Part shown: piece after piece, positions 1 through 9,570 of the stretch
Layout: each line of letters begins with the position of its first letter
Numbering within the stretch: the stretch's first letter is position 1
Source: Paramylibacter kogurei
GTDB lineage: Bacteria > Pseudomonadota > Alphaproteobacteria > Rhodobacterales > Rhodobacteraceae
Length of the DNA stretch: 64,000 nucleotides
Direction: 5' to 3'
Assembly: GCF_002742285.1 (NCBI RefSeq)
Contig: NZ_MDGM01000015.1
Span: 1 to 64,000 of the forward strand
Notes under the pieces: model-generated
Database searches by the model: none
What the model was told of the DNA's origin: nothing
What the model saw: the letters and a program-made list of their open reading frames with translations, nothing else
Program-made: the position numbers and the translations under genes

Positions 1-393
1 CCAATCTTTATCTCTTTTTTCAACCTTCAGACCGTCTCAACTCCGTCGCCGTAGCGCCTAACTTGTCGTCGTCCCTTCCGGTAAGGGGGCTTTTAGTGTG
101 ACCAATCAAAACCCGCAACCCCTTTTTACAAAAAATACACATCTTTTAAAAAAATATAGGTAAACTACTGTTTTATAAGAGGAAAAAATACATGAAGCGT
201 ATCATCAGCCTATAAAAACAGCGTAATGAAACCGCATGAATAAGAGAAAACAGGGCTATCGTTTAATCTGGCTCAATGAATCGGATAAACTTTGCATGTG
301 ATTCAATCCAATTTTGGTGAAATCGCATGTCGGAATCGTCAAAAAATGCCCAGATCAAGCGACTCGTATTCGGGAATCGATCCGAATTTGCAT
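1..393. other. Non-coding stretch before msrQ
   Basis: I see no supportable long gene here. Positions 73-87 can form a short hairpin (CCCTT / AAGGG, 5-nt loop) followed by GGGCTTTTAG, which could terminate a plus-strand gene lying left of the window. At 192-215 there is a 7-codon ORF (MKRIISL, stop) with a good Shine-Dalgarno (AAGAGGA at 177-183, 8 nt upstream); it may be a leader peptide or the stub of a lost signal-peptide gene. The rest is AT-rich and featureless. Confidence 0.4.
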
Positions 394-1002
394 TTATGCG
401 AGTCGTTTTCGCCAGAATCGATACCCAACAAGCAGCAATCCAACGCCAAGATACAGAATCGGCTCTAGCTGCCATGTCTTTTTCAGCAAAACAAAATGCA
501 ACGCTGCCAAGGGCACCACGATATATGTCAGCTGATGCAGCTTGCGCCATGTTAAGGGGCCAAGTTTGCGAATGGATAGATTGTTCGACGTGATTGCCAG
601 CGGTACCATCGCCAAAAATGAAATCACACCAATGATTATGTAAGGCCGTTTTGTGATGTCTTTCCAAATCGCAGACCACCACCATTGCTGATCAAGCCAT
701 AGATAGGTCAGCAGATGACCCAACGCGTAGAAGAATGCGAGCAGCCCAATCGCGCGACGGTATTTAATCAGGTTGATTTTGAACAGATCGCGCAAGGGTG
801 TGATCAAGAGTGTAGCGATCAACAGCTGTAACGCCCATTCGCCAAGTTGATGTTCCAACGCCTTTAACGGGTCAGCGCCCAGATTATTGGAAACCGCTTG
901 ATAAAACAGCCATGCCGCCGGCAAAACACCCACTATATATATAGGCCACGCTGAAACAGTTTTCACAACTTGGTTCAAACGCTGCGTTTGGGTCATCGAC
1001 AT
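394..1002 (-). CDS. msrQ: Heme-binding membrane subunit MsrQ (YedZ)
   Basis: Integral inner-membrane b-heme protein that passes electrons from the quinone pool or respiratory chain to the periplasmic methionine sulfoxide reductase MsrP. The 202-residue product has about five or six hydrophobic segments, with heme-ligand-type histidines in YALGHLLTYLW, RKLHQLTYI and ALHFVLL, as in the YedZ/ferric-reductase-like family. Length is normal. The ATG is preceded by AGGAATG. It lies 23 bp downstream of msrP on the same strand, the usual msrPQ arrangement. Confidence 0.93.
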   Translation of the reverse strand: MSMTQTQRLNQVVKTVSAWPIYIVGVLPAAWLFYQAVSNNLGADPLKALEHQLGEWALQLLIATLLITPLRDLFKINLIKYRRAIGLLAFFYALGHLLTYLWLDQQWWWSAIWKDITKRPYIIIGVISFLAMVPLAITSNNLSIRKLGPLTWRKLHQLTYIVVPLAALHFVLLKKTWQLEPILYLGVGLLLVGYRFWRKRLA

Positions 1003-1025
1003 ATCACTTCATTCCTTGCTTCGAA

Positions 1026-1937
1026 TTAAAAATTCGTGCGCAAATCCATGCCTGAATAAAGTGATGCAACTTCGTCTGCATAACCATTGAACATGAGTGT
1101 GGGAATACGCTTGGCAAACAGTCCGCCACCAATGGGGCGTTCGGATGCTTGTGACCAACGTGGGTGATCCACCTCTGGGTTCACATTTGAATAAAAACCG
1201 TATTCGTTATCCGCGATCAAATTCCAAGTGGTGGGTGGTTGTTCGTCTGTCAGTGTGATTTTCACAATGCTTTTGATCGACTTAAATCCGTATTTCCACG
1301 GGACAACCAATCGCAACGGTGCACCATTTTGATTTGGAAGCTCTTCGCCGTACATCCCCGTTGCGATCATGGTGAGCGGATTCATCGCCTCGTCCAGACG
1401 AAGACCTTCGACATATGGGTATGGAAAGCGGCTGTTTTTCTGACCTGGCATTTCTTCGGGGCGGTATAACGTTTCAAAGGCCACGTATTTGGCACCCGAT
1501 TGCGGATCAGCCTTTTTCAACAATTCGGATAATGAAAATCCAATCCACGGTACAACCATTGACCAAGCTTCGACACAGCGGAAACGATAGATGCGTTCTT
1601 CGAGTGTTACGTCCTTTAGAATGTCATCCAAGCCAAAGGTGCCCGCATTATTGACCAAGCCACCAATTTCAACGGACCACGGGTCGGTTGTTAGTGTGTG
1701 TGCATTTGCAAGCGGGTCGCCCTTGCCCGTACCAAATTCATAAAAGTTATTATATGTAACGGCGGCATCTCTTGGGGTGATTTCACCATCAACAGTATAT
1801 TCTGACTTCACTACGTCCAAAGGTTTTGCAAAACCTATTTGTGGCAATGCCGTGCTCGCCAGTGCACCTGCTATGATTTTACGGCGATTTAAAAATACAC
1901 CCTTGGGCGTTACGTCAGAATAATTCAACTTGGTCAT
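1026..1937 (-). CDS. msrP: Protein-methionine-sulfoxide reductase catalytic subunit MsrP (YedY)
   Basis: Periplasmic molybdopterin enzyme that repairs oxidised methionines in envelope proteins, using electrons from MsrQ. The start at 1937 (MTKLNYSD) is chosen because AGGGAG lies just upstream and because it puts a twin-arginine signal ([13 protein letters not shown], residues 17-29) near the N terminus; an upstream in-frame ATG at 2006 would add 23 residues. The molybdenum-ligating Cys is about residue 121 in [15 protein letters not shown]. The oxidoreductase molybdopterin fold runs to the C terminus. 303 aa, typical length. Co-directional with msrQ. Confidence 0.93.
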   Translation of the reverse strand: MTKLNYSDVTPKGVFLNRRKIIAGALASTALPQIGFAKPLDVVKSEYTVDGEITPRDAAVTYNNFYEFGTGKGDPLANAHTLTTDPWSVEIGGLVNNAGTFGLDDILKDVTLEERIYRFRCVEAWSMVVPWIGFSLSELLKKADPQSGAKYVAFETLYRPEEMPGQKNSRFPYPYVEGLRLDEAMNPLTMIATGMYGEELPNQNGAPLRLVVPWKYGFKSIKSIVKITLTDEQPPTTWNLIADNEYGFYSNVNPEVDHPRWSQASERPIGGGLFAKRIPTLMFNGYADEVASLYSGMDLRTNF

Positions 1938-2028
1938 TTCAATGCTCCCTTTGTCACATAATGACCTAATGCGCTTGCCTGAAAAAGACAAAACAAGCGC
2001 ATTCACAAAGACGTTGGAAATCTTTCAA

Positions 2029-3522
2029 TTAGTTGCCGGGCAACACATCGGGGCGCGGATACATGCGCGCCAGAGACATCGAACGCCCATTGGCCTGAAC
2101 CACCCGAATATGTTTGCGTCTGATTTGGCGCGGCTCGGTGACGCCAACCGAATGAGCAATTGTTTCAACCTCATGGATGACACCATTTGCATAATTCGCC
2201 ACTTTTTCCGATTTTACCAATGGCACCAATCCTTTTTGGAAACGTGGATCATGTGTGGTGATCCCAGTTGGACAGGTGTTTTTGTTGCATTTCAGCGCCT
2301 GAATGCATCCAAGCGAAAACATGAATCCGCGCGCAGACACGACAAAATCCGCACCAAGCCCCAGCGCCCAAGCCACATCAGATGGATTTATCAATTTACC
2401 TGATGCAATCAATCGTACACGTTGGCGAAGCCCTCGTTCGTACAACAAGTCCGACACGCGTGGCAAACTTTCGGCAAGTGGCGAGCCCACCAGATCCATC
2501 AATGGCATTGGTGCGGCACCCGTTCCCCCATCCCCACCATCAAGTGTGATAAAGTCGGGCGCATGTTCAATGCCCCGCGCAACAACACGATCCAAAAATT
2601 CGGCCATTGCCGAATAATCACCCATCACGGTTTTATATCCCACGGGTTTGCCCGTAACCTCGCGTATATGAATAATCTTGTCGATCAATTCATCCGCGTT
2701 GGCGATATCTTTGTGGCGGTTTGGCGAAATGCTGGCTTGGCCTTCTGGAATACCGCGAATGGCGGCAACCTCTGCATCCACCTTGGATGCGGGCAAGATA
2801 CCACCCTTACCCGGCTTTGCCCCTTGCGCCAATTTAATCTCAAACATGCGTACCTGTGGATACGCGGCGACTTCACGAAGTTTATCATCGCTCAGGTTCC
2901 CCTCGTGATCACGCACACCATATTTTGCGGTACCAATTTGATAAACAATGTCGCAACCACCCTCCAGATGATAGGGCGATAACCCACCCTCGCCGGTATT
3001 TAACCAGATGCCCGCCTTTTTCGCGCCTGCACTCAATGCCTGCACCGCTGGTTTTGATAACGCACCATAGCTCATGCCAGAAATGTTGAAAAACGATGGC
3101 GCCAGAAATGGTGTCTTGCAATACGGACCAATTTCCAGTGGCTCGGTTTTGGCGGCCTGTTCATCAAGCGGTGGAAATGCCGCGTTCACAAAAATCGTTG
3201 TGCCAGGTTGGGTAAGGCTACGCGTGGAACCAAATGCAATGGTATTGCCTTTGGCCTTCGCTGCGCGCGCAACCCAATCGCGTTGTGCACGGTTAAATGG
3301 CATTTCTTCGCGATCCATCGCAAAGAAATACTGGCGAAAAAACTCACCCAGTTCAGTGAATAAATATCGGAACCGCCCCAAAACAGGATAGTTTCGCCGC
3401 ACCGCGTCTTCTGTTTGGTTGCGGTCGATGAAAAACATAACAATCGCTGCAATCACGATGAAACAAAGCGCAACAACAAACACTGTAACGATCAGTTGCA
3501 ATATATTCCCGATGAAACCCAT
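2029..3522 (-). CDS. Membrane-anchored FMN-binding glutamate synthase domain protein
   Basis: 497 aa. One N-terminal transmembrane segment (about residues 6-33) is followed by a cytoplasmic TIM barrel matching the FMN/Fe-S domain of the glutamate synthase large subunit. Visible motifs are GEGGLSPYH, GAKPGKGG, SPNRHKDI, DGGDGGTGAAP, ASGKL and the Cys cluster CNKNTCPTG. It lacks the amidotransferase and GXGXG domains of GltB, so it belongs to the stand-alone glutamate-synthase-like family whose substrate is not settled. Strong ribosome site GGAGGAAG before ATG. It precedes msrP by about 90 bp on the same strand, so cotranscription is possible. Confidence 0.85.
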   Translation of the reverse strand: MGFIGNILQLIVTVFVVALCFIVIAAIVMFFIDRNQTEDAVRRNYPVLGRFRYLFTELGEFFRQYFFAMDREEMPFNRAQRDWVARAAKAKGNTIAFGSTRSLTQPGTTIFVNAAFPPLDEQAAKTEPLEIGPYCKTPFLAPSFFNISGMSYGALSKPAVQALSAGAKKAGIWLNTGEGGLSPYHLEGGCDIVYQIGTAKYGVRDHEGNLSDDKLREVAAYPQVRMFEIKLAQGAKPGKGGILPASKVDAEVAAIRGIPEGQASISPNRHKDIANADELIDKIIHIREVTGKPVGYKTVMGDYSAMAEFLDRVVARGIEHAPDFITLDGGDGGTGAAPMPLMDLVGSPLAESLPRVSDLLYERGLRQRVRLIASGKLINPSDVAWALGLGADFVVSARGFMFSLGCIQALKCNKNTCPTGITTHDPRFQKGLVPLVKSEKVANYANGVIHEVETIAHSVGVTEPRQIRRKHIRVVQANGRSMSLARMYPRPDVLPGN

Positions 3523-3610
3523 GAAACTTCCTCCGCTTCAATTTGATTCCACATTATGTGCTATTGCAGCAGTAGCAAGTGCTAGTTTTTTAGGCACCAA
3601 AATAACTGAT

Positions 3611-3724
3611 CTAAAAATTCGTTTTGAAATACGCGTATAGCAATGCGCCCACGATAATCATCCCAGGTATCCCCAGAATACGTCGTGCAAGCCCAAAAAA
3701 TATCATCCGAAGGATCATTCCCAT
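3611..3724 (-). CDS. Possible small membrane peptide (37 aa)
   Basis: A 37-codon ORF encodes a strongly hydrophobic, positively charged peptide (starts MGMILRMIFFGLARR, ends YAYFKTNF) with one probable transmembrane helix. It lies between the clpB terminator and the glutamate-synthase-domain gene on the same strand, in otherwise empty DNA. No convincing Shine-Dalgarno is visible before the ATG, so the call is tentative. It may instead be non-coding leader DNA. Confidence 0.3.
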   Translation of the reverse strand: MGMILRMIFFGLARRILGIPGMIIVGALLYAYFKTNF

Positions 3725-3764
3725 GCGGACTATCTAACCGCATTTTAACAGAATTCAACAGATG

Positions 3765-3791
3765 GAAAAATGGCGGCCAATATGACCGCCA
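3765..3791 (-). terminator. Rho-independent terminator of clpB
   Basis: On the minus strand, TGGCGG / CCGCCA forms a 6-bp GC-rich stem with a 9-nt loop, followed directly by a T run. It begins just after the clpB stop codon. Confidence 0.8.
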
Positions 3792-3797
3792 CTTTGC

Positions 3798-6407
3798 TCA
3801 ATGTATCTTGGCATCTGATGGTTTGCGCGGGGGCTTTGATTTACCGTTCAAAACCAAACCCGTATCATCTGCGGTCACTTTCACGGCACTGCCATCCAAC
3901 ACATCACCAGACAACAACAATTCGGCCAATTCATCCTGCAATGCTTTTTGGATCACCCGTTTCAACGGACGTGCACCATAAACAGGATCATACCCTTGAT
4001 CGGCCAACCACGTTTGTGCCGCATCATCCACATCCAGTGTAATTTTGCGCCCTTCCAATCGTTTTGCCAAAATGGCCAGCTGGATATCAACGATCCCATC
4101 CATATTTTCACGGCTTAACCGATCAAACAGGACGATTTCATCCAAACGGTTTAGGAATTCGGGGCGGAAATGCGCGCGCACCGCTTCCATCACTTGACCC
4201 TTTGCCTCTTCGGTATCTTGGCCATCGGGCAAAATGCTCAATGCTTGTGATCCAAGGTTCGAAGTTAAAATGATCAAGGTTTGTTTGAAATCAACGGTGC
4301 GTCCTTGACCATCGGTCAATTGCCCATCGTCCAAAACTTGCAACAACACGTTGAACACATCTGGATGGGCCTTTTCGACTTCATCAAACAACAACACCTG
4401 ATATGGACGACGACGCACAGCCTCGGTCAACACACCACCTTCGTCATATCCCACATATCCGGGAGGCGCCCCGATCAGACGTGCAACCGAATGTTTTTCC
4501 ATGAACTCGGACATATCAATGCGCACCATCGCGCTATCGTCATCAAACAGATATTCGGCCAATGCCTTGGTCAATTCGGTTTTGCCAACACCCGTTGGTC
4601 CCAAAAACATAAACGAACCAAGTGGGCGTTTGGGATCGTTCAACCCGGCACGTGCACGGCGCACCGCGTTTGATACCGCATGAACCGCATCAAATTGGCC
4701 GATCACCCGTTTGCCAATGGCCTCTTCCATTTTCAACAGCTTCTCGCGCTCGCCTTCCAGCATCTTGTCCACAGGGATACCTGTCCAACGCTCAACAACA
4801 GATGCGATTTGTTCTGGGCGCACGGCCTCTTCGACCATGACATCGTCGCCCGCCTCTTCTGCCTTGGCTAATTTCTTTTCCAATTCAGGAATAACGCCGT
4901 ATTGCAATTCACCCATTTTGCCCAAATCGCCCGCACGTTTTGCGTTTTCAAATGCCACGCGTGCGCCATCAAGCTCTTCTTTGATATCACGAGCAGATGC
5001 CAGCTTATCGCGCTCGCCTTGCCACTTTGCGGTCATTTGGCTGGATTGTTCCTGCAATTCAGACACATCTTTTTGCAATTTTTTCAATCGATCTTGCGAT
5101 GCCGCATCGGTTTCGGTTTTCAACGCCTCCACTTCGATTTGCTTTTGCAGCAATTCACGATCAATTGCATCCAATGCTTCTGGTTTGGAATCAACCTCCA
5201 TACGCAAGCGCGATGCGGCCTCGTCCATCAAATCAATCGCTTTGTCTGGCAAAAACCGATCCGTGATATAGCGTTCGGACAAAGTCGCCGCCGCAACCAA
5301 TGCACTATCGGATACGCGAATACCGTGATGCAGCTCGTATTTTTCCTTGATGCCGCGTAAAATCGAAATGGTATCCGCAACTGTTGGCTCTTCAACCAAC
5401 ACAGGCTGGAAACGTCGTGCCAATGCCGCGTCTTTTTCAACATGCTTGCGGTATTCATCAAGTGTCGTCGCACCAACACAGTGCAATTCACCCCGCGCCA
5501 ATGCAGGTTTCAACAGGTTTGATGCATCCATCGCACCTTCTGATTTACCCGCGCCAACCAGCGTGTGCATTTCGTCGATGAACAAAATGATTTCGCCCGC
5601 GGCCTCTGTGACCTCGGTTAAAATTGATTTCAATCGCTCTTCAAATTCACCACGATACTTCGCGCCCGCAATCAATGCGCCCATATCCAACGCCATCAGC
5701 GTTTTGTTTTGCAAACTCTCTGGCACATCACCATTCACAATACGAAGCGCCAACCCCTCGGCAATTGCTGTTTTGCCAACACCGGGTTCACCAATCAAAA
5801 CTGGGTTATTCTTGGTACGGCGTGACAATACTTGCATCGTGCGGCGAATTTCTTCGTCGCGCCCTATGATCGGATCAATCTTGCCATCACGTGCGGCTTC
5901 GGTCAGGTCACGTGCATATTTTTTCAATGCGTCATATCCATCTTCAGCACTCGCGCTGTCCGCTGTGCGTCCTTTGCGAATATCATTGATCGCTGCATTT
6001 AAATTTTGCGCATTAAGACCTGCATTTTTCAAAATTTCTTGCGCATCCGTTTTCACAATACAAAGCGCGGTAAGCATCCGCTCCACAGGAACAAAGCTAT
6101 CTCCTGCCTTTTGCGCCAACTTCTGCGCCTCATCGAATACCTTATTCGTCTTTGTATCCAGATAAATGCTCGCGCTATCACCAGTGACCTTGGGCATTTT
6201 AGTCAATTTCGCATCAACATCCTGTAATGCACGGGATGGATTTCCACCCGCCGCCTTGATCAGGTTTGCCGCCAAACCTTCGCTGTCGTCGAGCAACGCC
6301 TTTAATAAATGTTCAGGTGCAAATCTTTGATGGCTTTCGCGCATCGCAATGGTCTGAGCTGCATTAATCATGCCCCGAGACCGTTCAGTGAACTTTTCAA
6401 AGTCCAT
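3798..6407 (-). CDS. clpB: ATP-dependent disaggregase ClpB
   Basis: Hexameric AAA+ chaperone that works with DnaK to pull proteins out of aggregates. 869 aa, full length. The order is N-terminal Clp repeats, first AAA domain (Walker [10 protein letters not shown], Walker [16 protein letters not shown]), M-domain coiled coil (about residues 400-530), second AAA domain ([23 protein letters not shown]) and C-terminal D2 small domain. I place the start at [12 protein letters not shown] (6407) because AGGAG sits at good spacing there; the ATG two codons earlier would overlap the Shine-Dalgarno. A heat-shock-like promoter and a terminator flank it, so it looks monocistronic. Confidence 0.97.
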   Translation of the reverse strand: MDFEKFTERSRGMINAAQTIAMRESHQRFAPEHLLKALLDDSEGLAANLIKAAGGNPSRALQDVDAKLTKMPKVTGDSASIYLDTKTNKVFDEAQKLAQKAGDSFVPVERMLTALCIVKTDAQEILKNAGLNAQNLNAAINDIRKGRTADSASAEDGYDALKKYARDLTEAARDGKIDPIIGRDEEIRRTMQVLSRRTKNNPVLIGEPGVGKTAIAEGLALRIVNGDVPESLQNKTLMALDMGALIAGAKYRGEFEERLKSILTEVTEAAGEIILFIDEMHTLVGAGKSEGAMDASNLLKPALARGELHCVGATTLDEYRKHVEKDAALARRFQPVLVEEPTVADTISILRGIKEKYELHHGIRVSDSALVAAATLSERYITDRFLPDKAIDLMDEAASRLRMEVDSKPEALDAIDRELLQKQIEVEALKTETDAASQDRLKKLQKDVSELQEQSSQMTAKWQGERDKLASARDIKEELDGARVAFENAKRAGDLGKMGELQYGVIPELEKKLAKAEEAGDDVMVEEAVRPEQIASVVERWTGIPVDKMLEGEREKLLKMEEAIGKRVIGQFDAVHAVSNAVRRARAGLNDPKRPLGSFMFLGPTGVGKTELTKALAEYLFDDDSAMVRIDMSEFMEKHSVARLIGAPPGYVGYDEGGVLTEAVRRRPYQVLLFDEVEKAHPDVFNVLLQVLDDGQLTDGQGRTVDFKQTLIILTSNLGSQALSILPDGQDTEEAKGQVMEAVRAHFRPEFLNRLDEIVLFDRLSRENMDGIVDIQLAILAKRLEGRKITLDVDDAAQTWLADQGYDPVYGARPLKRVIQKALQDELAELLLSGDVLDGSAVKVTADDTGLVLNGKSKPPRKPSDAKIH

Positions 6408-6486
6408 GTTCATCTCCTATGTTAAGCACTTGCTGTGAAATTTGACGCCCAACATTAGGCACGTCTGGTGCAAGCCTTCTCAAAAT

Positions 6487-6515
6487 AAATAAGAACTCTC
6501 GCAACACCTCGCAAG
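6487..6515 (-). promoter_or_regulatory. Putative RpoH (sigma-32) promoter of clpB
   Basis: Minus strand: CTTGCG (6510-6515), 16-nt spacer, CTTATTT (6487-6493), about 80 bp upstream of the clpB start. This resembles the alphaproteobacterial heat-shock consensus CTTGAA-N16/17-CTATAT. ClpB is a classic RpoH target, which supports the reading, but the -10 match is imperfect. Confidence 0.4.
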
Positions 6516-6534
6516 GGTTCACTTCCAAATGTTC

Positions 6535-6556
6535 AAAATATCCTCGCCGAAGGCAT
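6535..6556 (-). repeat. Short dispersed intergenic element, copy 1
   Basis: A 22-bp segment containing TATCCTCGCCGAAGGCAT is identical to 47317-47338. A partial relative (TCCTCGCCGA) follows tRNA-Val at 9647. Read on the minus strand it is GCCTTCGGCGAGGATA followed by T residues. From memory, closely related strings are common between genes in Rhodobacteraceae. Confidence 0.55.
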
Positions 6557-6629
6557 GCAAACCGAACCGTAAAACTTGACTTCACCATTGGATTGCAACA
6601 AACCAACCAAAACTTACAGGAGCCCACCC

Positions 6630-7325
6630 ATGCAAGCAGATGATCGCCTTATTGTTGCCCTTGATGTGCCAAATGTTTTGGACGGTATGAAACTGGTGGA
6701 ACAGCTTGGCGATAGTGTTTCTTTTTATAAAATCGGGCTTGGTATGCTAACTGGTGGTGGGCTAGCGCTTGCAAATGAATTGAAAGAAAACGGCAAACGC
6801 GTTTTCCTTGATATGAAATTTTTCGACATCGGTGCGACCGTCCAAAAGGCTGTATCAGGTATCGCACAATTTGATCTGGATTTTTTGACCGTTCACGGTG
6901 ATCCACATGTGGTGCGGGCCGCCGTTGCGGGGCGTGGCAATACAGACTTGAAAATATTGGCGGTCACAATCCTTACATCGCTTGATCGCGGTGATCTTGA
7001 CGACTGCCTTATTCAATCGGGCGATATTCAAAAATTGGTTGTTGAACGCGCGCGCCTTGCGTTGCTTGCAGGTGCCGACGGGGTCATCGCTAGCCCACAA
7101 GAAGCCGCACTGATCCGTGCATTACCAGAGGCAAACGGAAAACTAATCGTAACCCCAGGCGTGCGCCCAGCGGGTGGTGATGTTGGTGATCAAAAACGCA
7201 TCGCAACACCAGCATCCGCCATCGGTGATGGTGCCGATCACATCGTAATGGGTCGCCCCATCTGGGCCGCAAAAAATCCCAAAGATGCGGCATTGGCCGT
7301 ATTGGCAGAGTTGCAAAAAACCTGA
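6630..7325 (+). CDS. pyrF: Orotidine 5'-phosphate decarboxylase
   Basis: Catalyses the last step of de novo UMP synthesis, OMP to UMP. 231 aa, a single TIM barrel. Visible are LIVALDVPN at the N terminus, the catalytic motif FLDMKFFDIGATV (D-x-K-x-x-D), the TPGVRPAGGDVGDQKRI phosphate-loop region and DHIVMGRPIW near the C terminus. The start at 6630 is fixed by AGGAG seven bases upstream; a longer frame from 6576 lacks such a site. It is divergent from clpB and is followed 20 bp later by dinB, so the two may be cotranscribed. Confidence 0.96.
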   Translation: MQADDRLIVALDVPNVLDGMKLVEQLGDSVSFYKIGLGMLTGGGLALANELKENGKRVFLDMKFFDIGATVQKAVSGIAQFDLDFLTVHGDPHVVRAAVAGRGNTDLKILAVTILTSLDRGDLDDCLIQSGDIQKLVVERARLALLAGADGVIASPQEAALIRALPEANGKLIVTPGVRPAGGDVGDQKRIATPASAIGDGADHIVMGRPIWAAKNPKDAALAVLAELQKT

Positions 7326-7345
7326 TCAAGTACGATAATCGCGCC

Positions 7346-8605
7346 ATGAAACGCCAAGCTTTGTGCCGCGATTGTCTATCCGCAATCCCCGATAAAAACC
7401 GCTGCCCCAAATGTGGGTCGCCGCGCGTAATCGCGCACGGTGAATTGTTTTCCCTCAATATCGCGCATATGGATTGCGACGCGTTTTATGCATCCGTCGA
7501 AAAACGCGACAATCCAGAATTACGGGACAAACCCGTCATCATTGGCGGTGGCACCCGTGGCGTTGTATCCACCGCTTGTTACATTGCGCGGATCAAAGGT
7601 GTGCATTCCGCGATGCCAATGTTCAAGGCGTTGAAAATCTGCCCCGAGGCCGTCGTAGTGCGCCCGCGCATGGATGCCTATGTCGCCGCATCCAAAGAAA
7701 TTCGCGATATGATGGATGCGCTTACCCCCATTGTGGAACCGCTATCACTGGACGAGGCTTTCATGGATTTGTCAGGAACCGAGCATCTGCACGGTGAACC
7801 GCCCGCATTATCAATGGCACGCTTGATTAAACGTATGGAAACCGAATTGCAATTGTCTGGGTCCATCGGCCTGTCGCACAATAAATTTCTTGCAAAATTA
7901 GCATCCGATTTGGACAAACCGCGCGGATTTTCAATCATCGGCGTTGGCGAAACGGAAACGTTGTTGGCGCCATTGCCGATCAAAAAAATCTGGGGTGTGG
8001 GCAAGGTGACTCAATCCCATCTAGAACGCGATGGTATTCGCACCATCAGCGATCTACGACGGTATGAACGCAAAGATTTGGCAACGCGTTATGGAACACT
8101 TGGTGATCACCTGTGGCACCTGTGTCGCGGAATTGACAATCGCAATGTTTCGCAACGCGCCAAGGTCAAAAGCATATCCAAAGAAACCACATTTAATGAA
8201 GATACGGCCAGTGTTGATGTATTGGATGGTCACCTATGGCGGCTATCCGAACAAGTATCCATGCGCGCAAAGGCCAAAGGCCAATCGGGCCATGTCGTCA
8301 CGATCAAAGTAAAGCAAAGCAATTTTCAAAGTGTGACGCGCCGCATCACATTGCGCGAACCCACCCAAATGGCAGAACGCATTTATAAACATGCGCGTCG
8401 GATGCTTGATGATGTCATGCCCCTTGGCCCTTTTCGTTTGATCGGTGTGGGGATCAGCAATCTTGACGGTGAAGAATTCGCGGATCAATTCAATGACCTG
8501 TTGGAACAAGATGACAAAGCACACGCCGCCAAAGAACGCGCAACCGATGCCATTCGTAAAAAATTTGGCAATGATGCAATTGTTAAGGGGCGTTCGCTAC
8601 GCTGA
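7346..8605 (+). CDS. dinB: DNA polymerase IV with N-terminal zinc ribbon
   Basis: Y-family translesion polymerase, 419 aa. The catalytic core starts near residue 38 with MDCDAFYASVE (metal-binding Asp), then SLDEAFMDLSG (Asp-Glu catalytic pair), the helix-hairpin-helix region KKIWGVGKVT and a C-terminal little-finger domain. Before the core there is an added segment with two CxxC pairs (Cys7, Cys10, Cys20, Cys23) that should bind zinc; classical E. coli DinB lacks it. The stop TGA abuts the stop of the convergent next gene without a gap. Confidence 0.93.
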   Translation: MKRQALCRDCLSAIPDKNRCPKCGSPRVIAHGELFSLNIAHMDCDAFYASVEKRDNPELRDKPVIIGGGTRGVVSTACYIARIKGVHSAMPMFKALKICPEAVVVRPRMDAYVAASKEIRDMMDALTPIVEPLSLDEAFMDLSGTEHLHGEPPALSMARLIKRMETELQLSGSIGLSHNKFLAKLASDLDKPRGFSIIGVGETETLLAPLPIKKIWGVGKVTQSHLERDGIRTISDLRRYERKDLATRYGTLGDHLWHLCRGIDNRNVSQRAKVKSISKETTFNEDTASVDVLDGHLWRLSEQVSMRAKAKGQSGHVVTIKVKQSNFQSVTRRITLREPTQMAERIYKHARRMLDDVMPLGPFRLIGVGISNLDGEEFADQFNDLLEQDDKAHAAKERATDAIRKKFGNDAIVKGRSLR

Positions 8606-9466
8606 TCACTCTGCAGCGAACTTCAATGGCGCCTGCGAGATTTCGGCCAATTCCAAAATAACCTGATCAATCCTTTTTTTCACCGCGCCAAATTGATCGT
8701 TTTTAGTAATCGACGCTTCATCCATATAAAGTGCCCGATCAATTTCCACCTGCACGGCATTGCGCCGCTGTGTTGGGCGTCCGTATTCGCGCAATATATA
8801 TGCCCCCGCAAATGGCAAATTTCGTGCGACGATGAAACCTTGTCTGCGAAATGCGGCCTCAACCTTGTCCGCAACTTCTGGTGCACATGCCGATCCGAAC
8901 CGATCGCCGATAATCACATCGGGGCGCGATCCACCGCGCACCGATATATTATCAAGCGCTGTGTGGGGCATGGAATGGCAATCCACCAACAAAGATTCCC
9001 CAAACGCCTGAAATGTTTGGTTGATCAATTCCTTTAGTCTTTGATGATATGGCACATAATAATTCGCGATGCGATCTTGTGCATCTTGATGTGATATCTT
9101 GCCCGTTTGGATCGCTCGCCCTTGGGATACCACACGTGGAATAACACCAAGTCCAGCCGCCGTTCGTGGGTTGCCCTTGGTCGGCTTTACATCTTCTATA
9201 ATCGCGCTATCCAATTCATCTGCACCGCGATTTAAATCAATGAACGCCCGTGGCATGACGGCCGCCATCAATGGCGCACCTGATTCTGGTGCACTTGAAA
9301 ACAGTTCATCCACAAACGCATCTTCAGAACTTCGCAGATGATTGGGAGACAGATTCGATTTTTGAAAATACGAATCCGTATAATCCCGCCCGCTGTGAGG
9401 CGAGCTAAAAACCGTTGAACTGGTCCAATTTGTCGGTAAAGACAGGGAAAATACGTCATTTGTCAT
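8606..9466 (-). CDS. N-formylglutamate amidohydrolase family protein
   Basis: 286 aa metal-dependent hydrolase of the N-formylglutamate deformylase family (related to HutG and zinc carboxypeptidases). Visible motifs are SSPHSGRDY near the N terminus (metal-ligand His), RGADELDSAI, and LLVDCHSMPH in the middle. The family releases formate from N-formylglutamate in histidine breakdown, but no other hut gene lies nearby, so the true substrate is uncertain. No strong ribosome site precedes the ATG. It is transcribed divergently from tRNA-Val. Confidence 0.85.
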   Translation of the reverse strand: MTNDVFSLSLPTNWTSSTVFSSPHSGRDYTDSYFQKSNLSPNHLRSSEDAFVDELFSSAPESGAPLMAAVMPRAFIDLNRGADELDSAIIEDVKPTKGNPRTAAGLGVIPRVVSQGRAIQTGKISHQDAQDRIANYYVPYHQRLKELINQTFQAFGESLLVDCHSMPHTALDNISVRGGSRPDVIIGDRFGSACAPEVADKVEAAFRRQGFIVARNLPFAGAYILREYGRPTQRRNAVQVEIDRALYMDEASITKNDQFGAVKKRIDQVILELAEISQAPLKFAAE

Positions 9467-9505
9467 GTTTCTGTCATAACCTATTCATTGTTTTCGCAAA
9501 ACCCC

Positions 9506-9534
9506 TTGATCCTTTTTCGTAACCCTTCTATAGA
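9506..9534 (+). promoter_or_regulatory. Putative sigma-70 promoter for tRNA-Val (and rpmJ)
   Basis: TTGATC (9506-9511), a 17-nt spacer and TATAGA (9529-9534) give a near-consensus housekeeping promoter. The expected start near 9541 lies about 30 bp before the tRNA. A perfect 6-bp hairpin (AAGGGG / CCCCTT, TTTT loop) at 9546-9561 would lie in the 5' leader. Confidence 0.6.
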
Positions 9535-9570
9535 AGCCGCTCGTTAAGGGGTTTTCCCCTTGGTTATATC

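Noticed and set aside
1..110. 3' end of an upstream coding gene.
   Set aside because: The open frame is short, has no recognisable protein pattern and cannot be checked beyond the window edge; only a weak terminator-like hairpin is visible.
5347..6165. A 272-codon open frame on the plus strand inside clpB.
   Set aside because: It is antisense to a fully conserved ClpB coding region and has a composition typical of shadow frames (Ser/Arg/Ala-rich).
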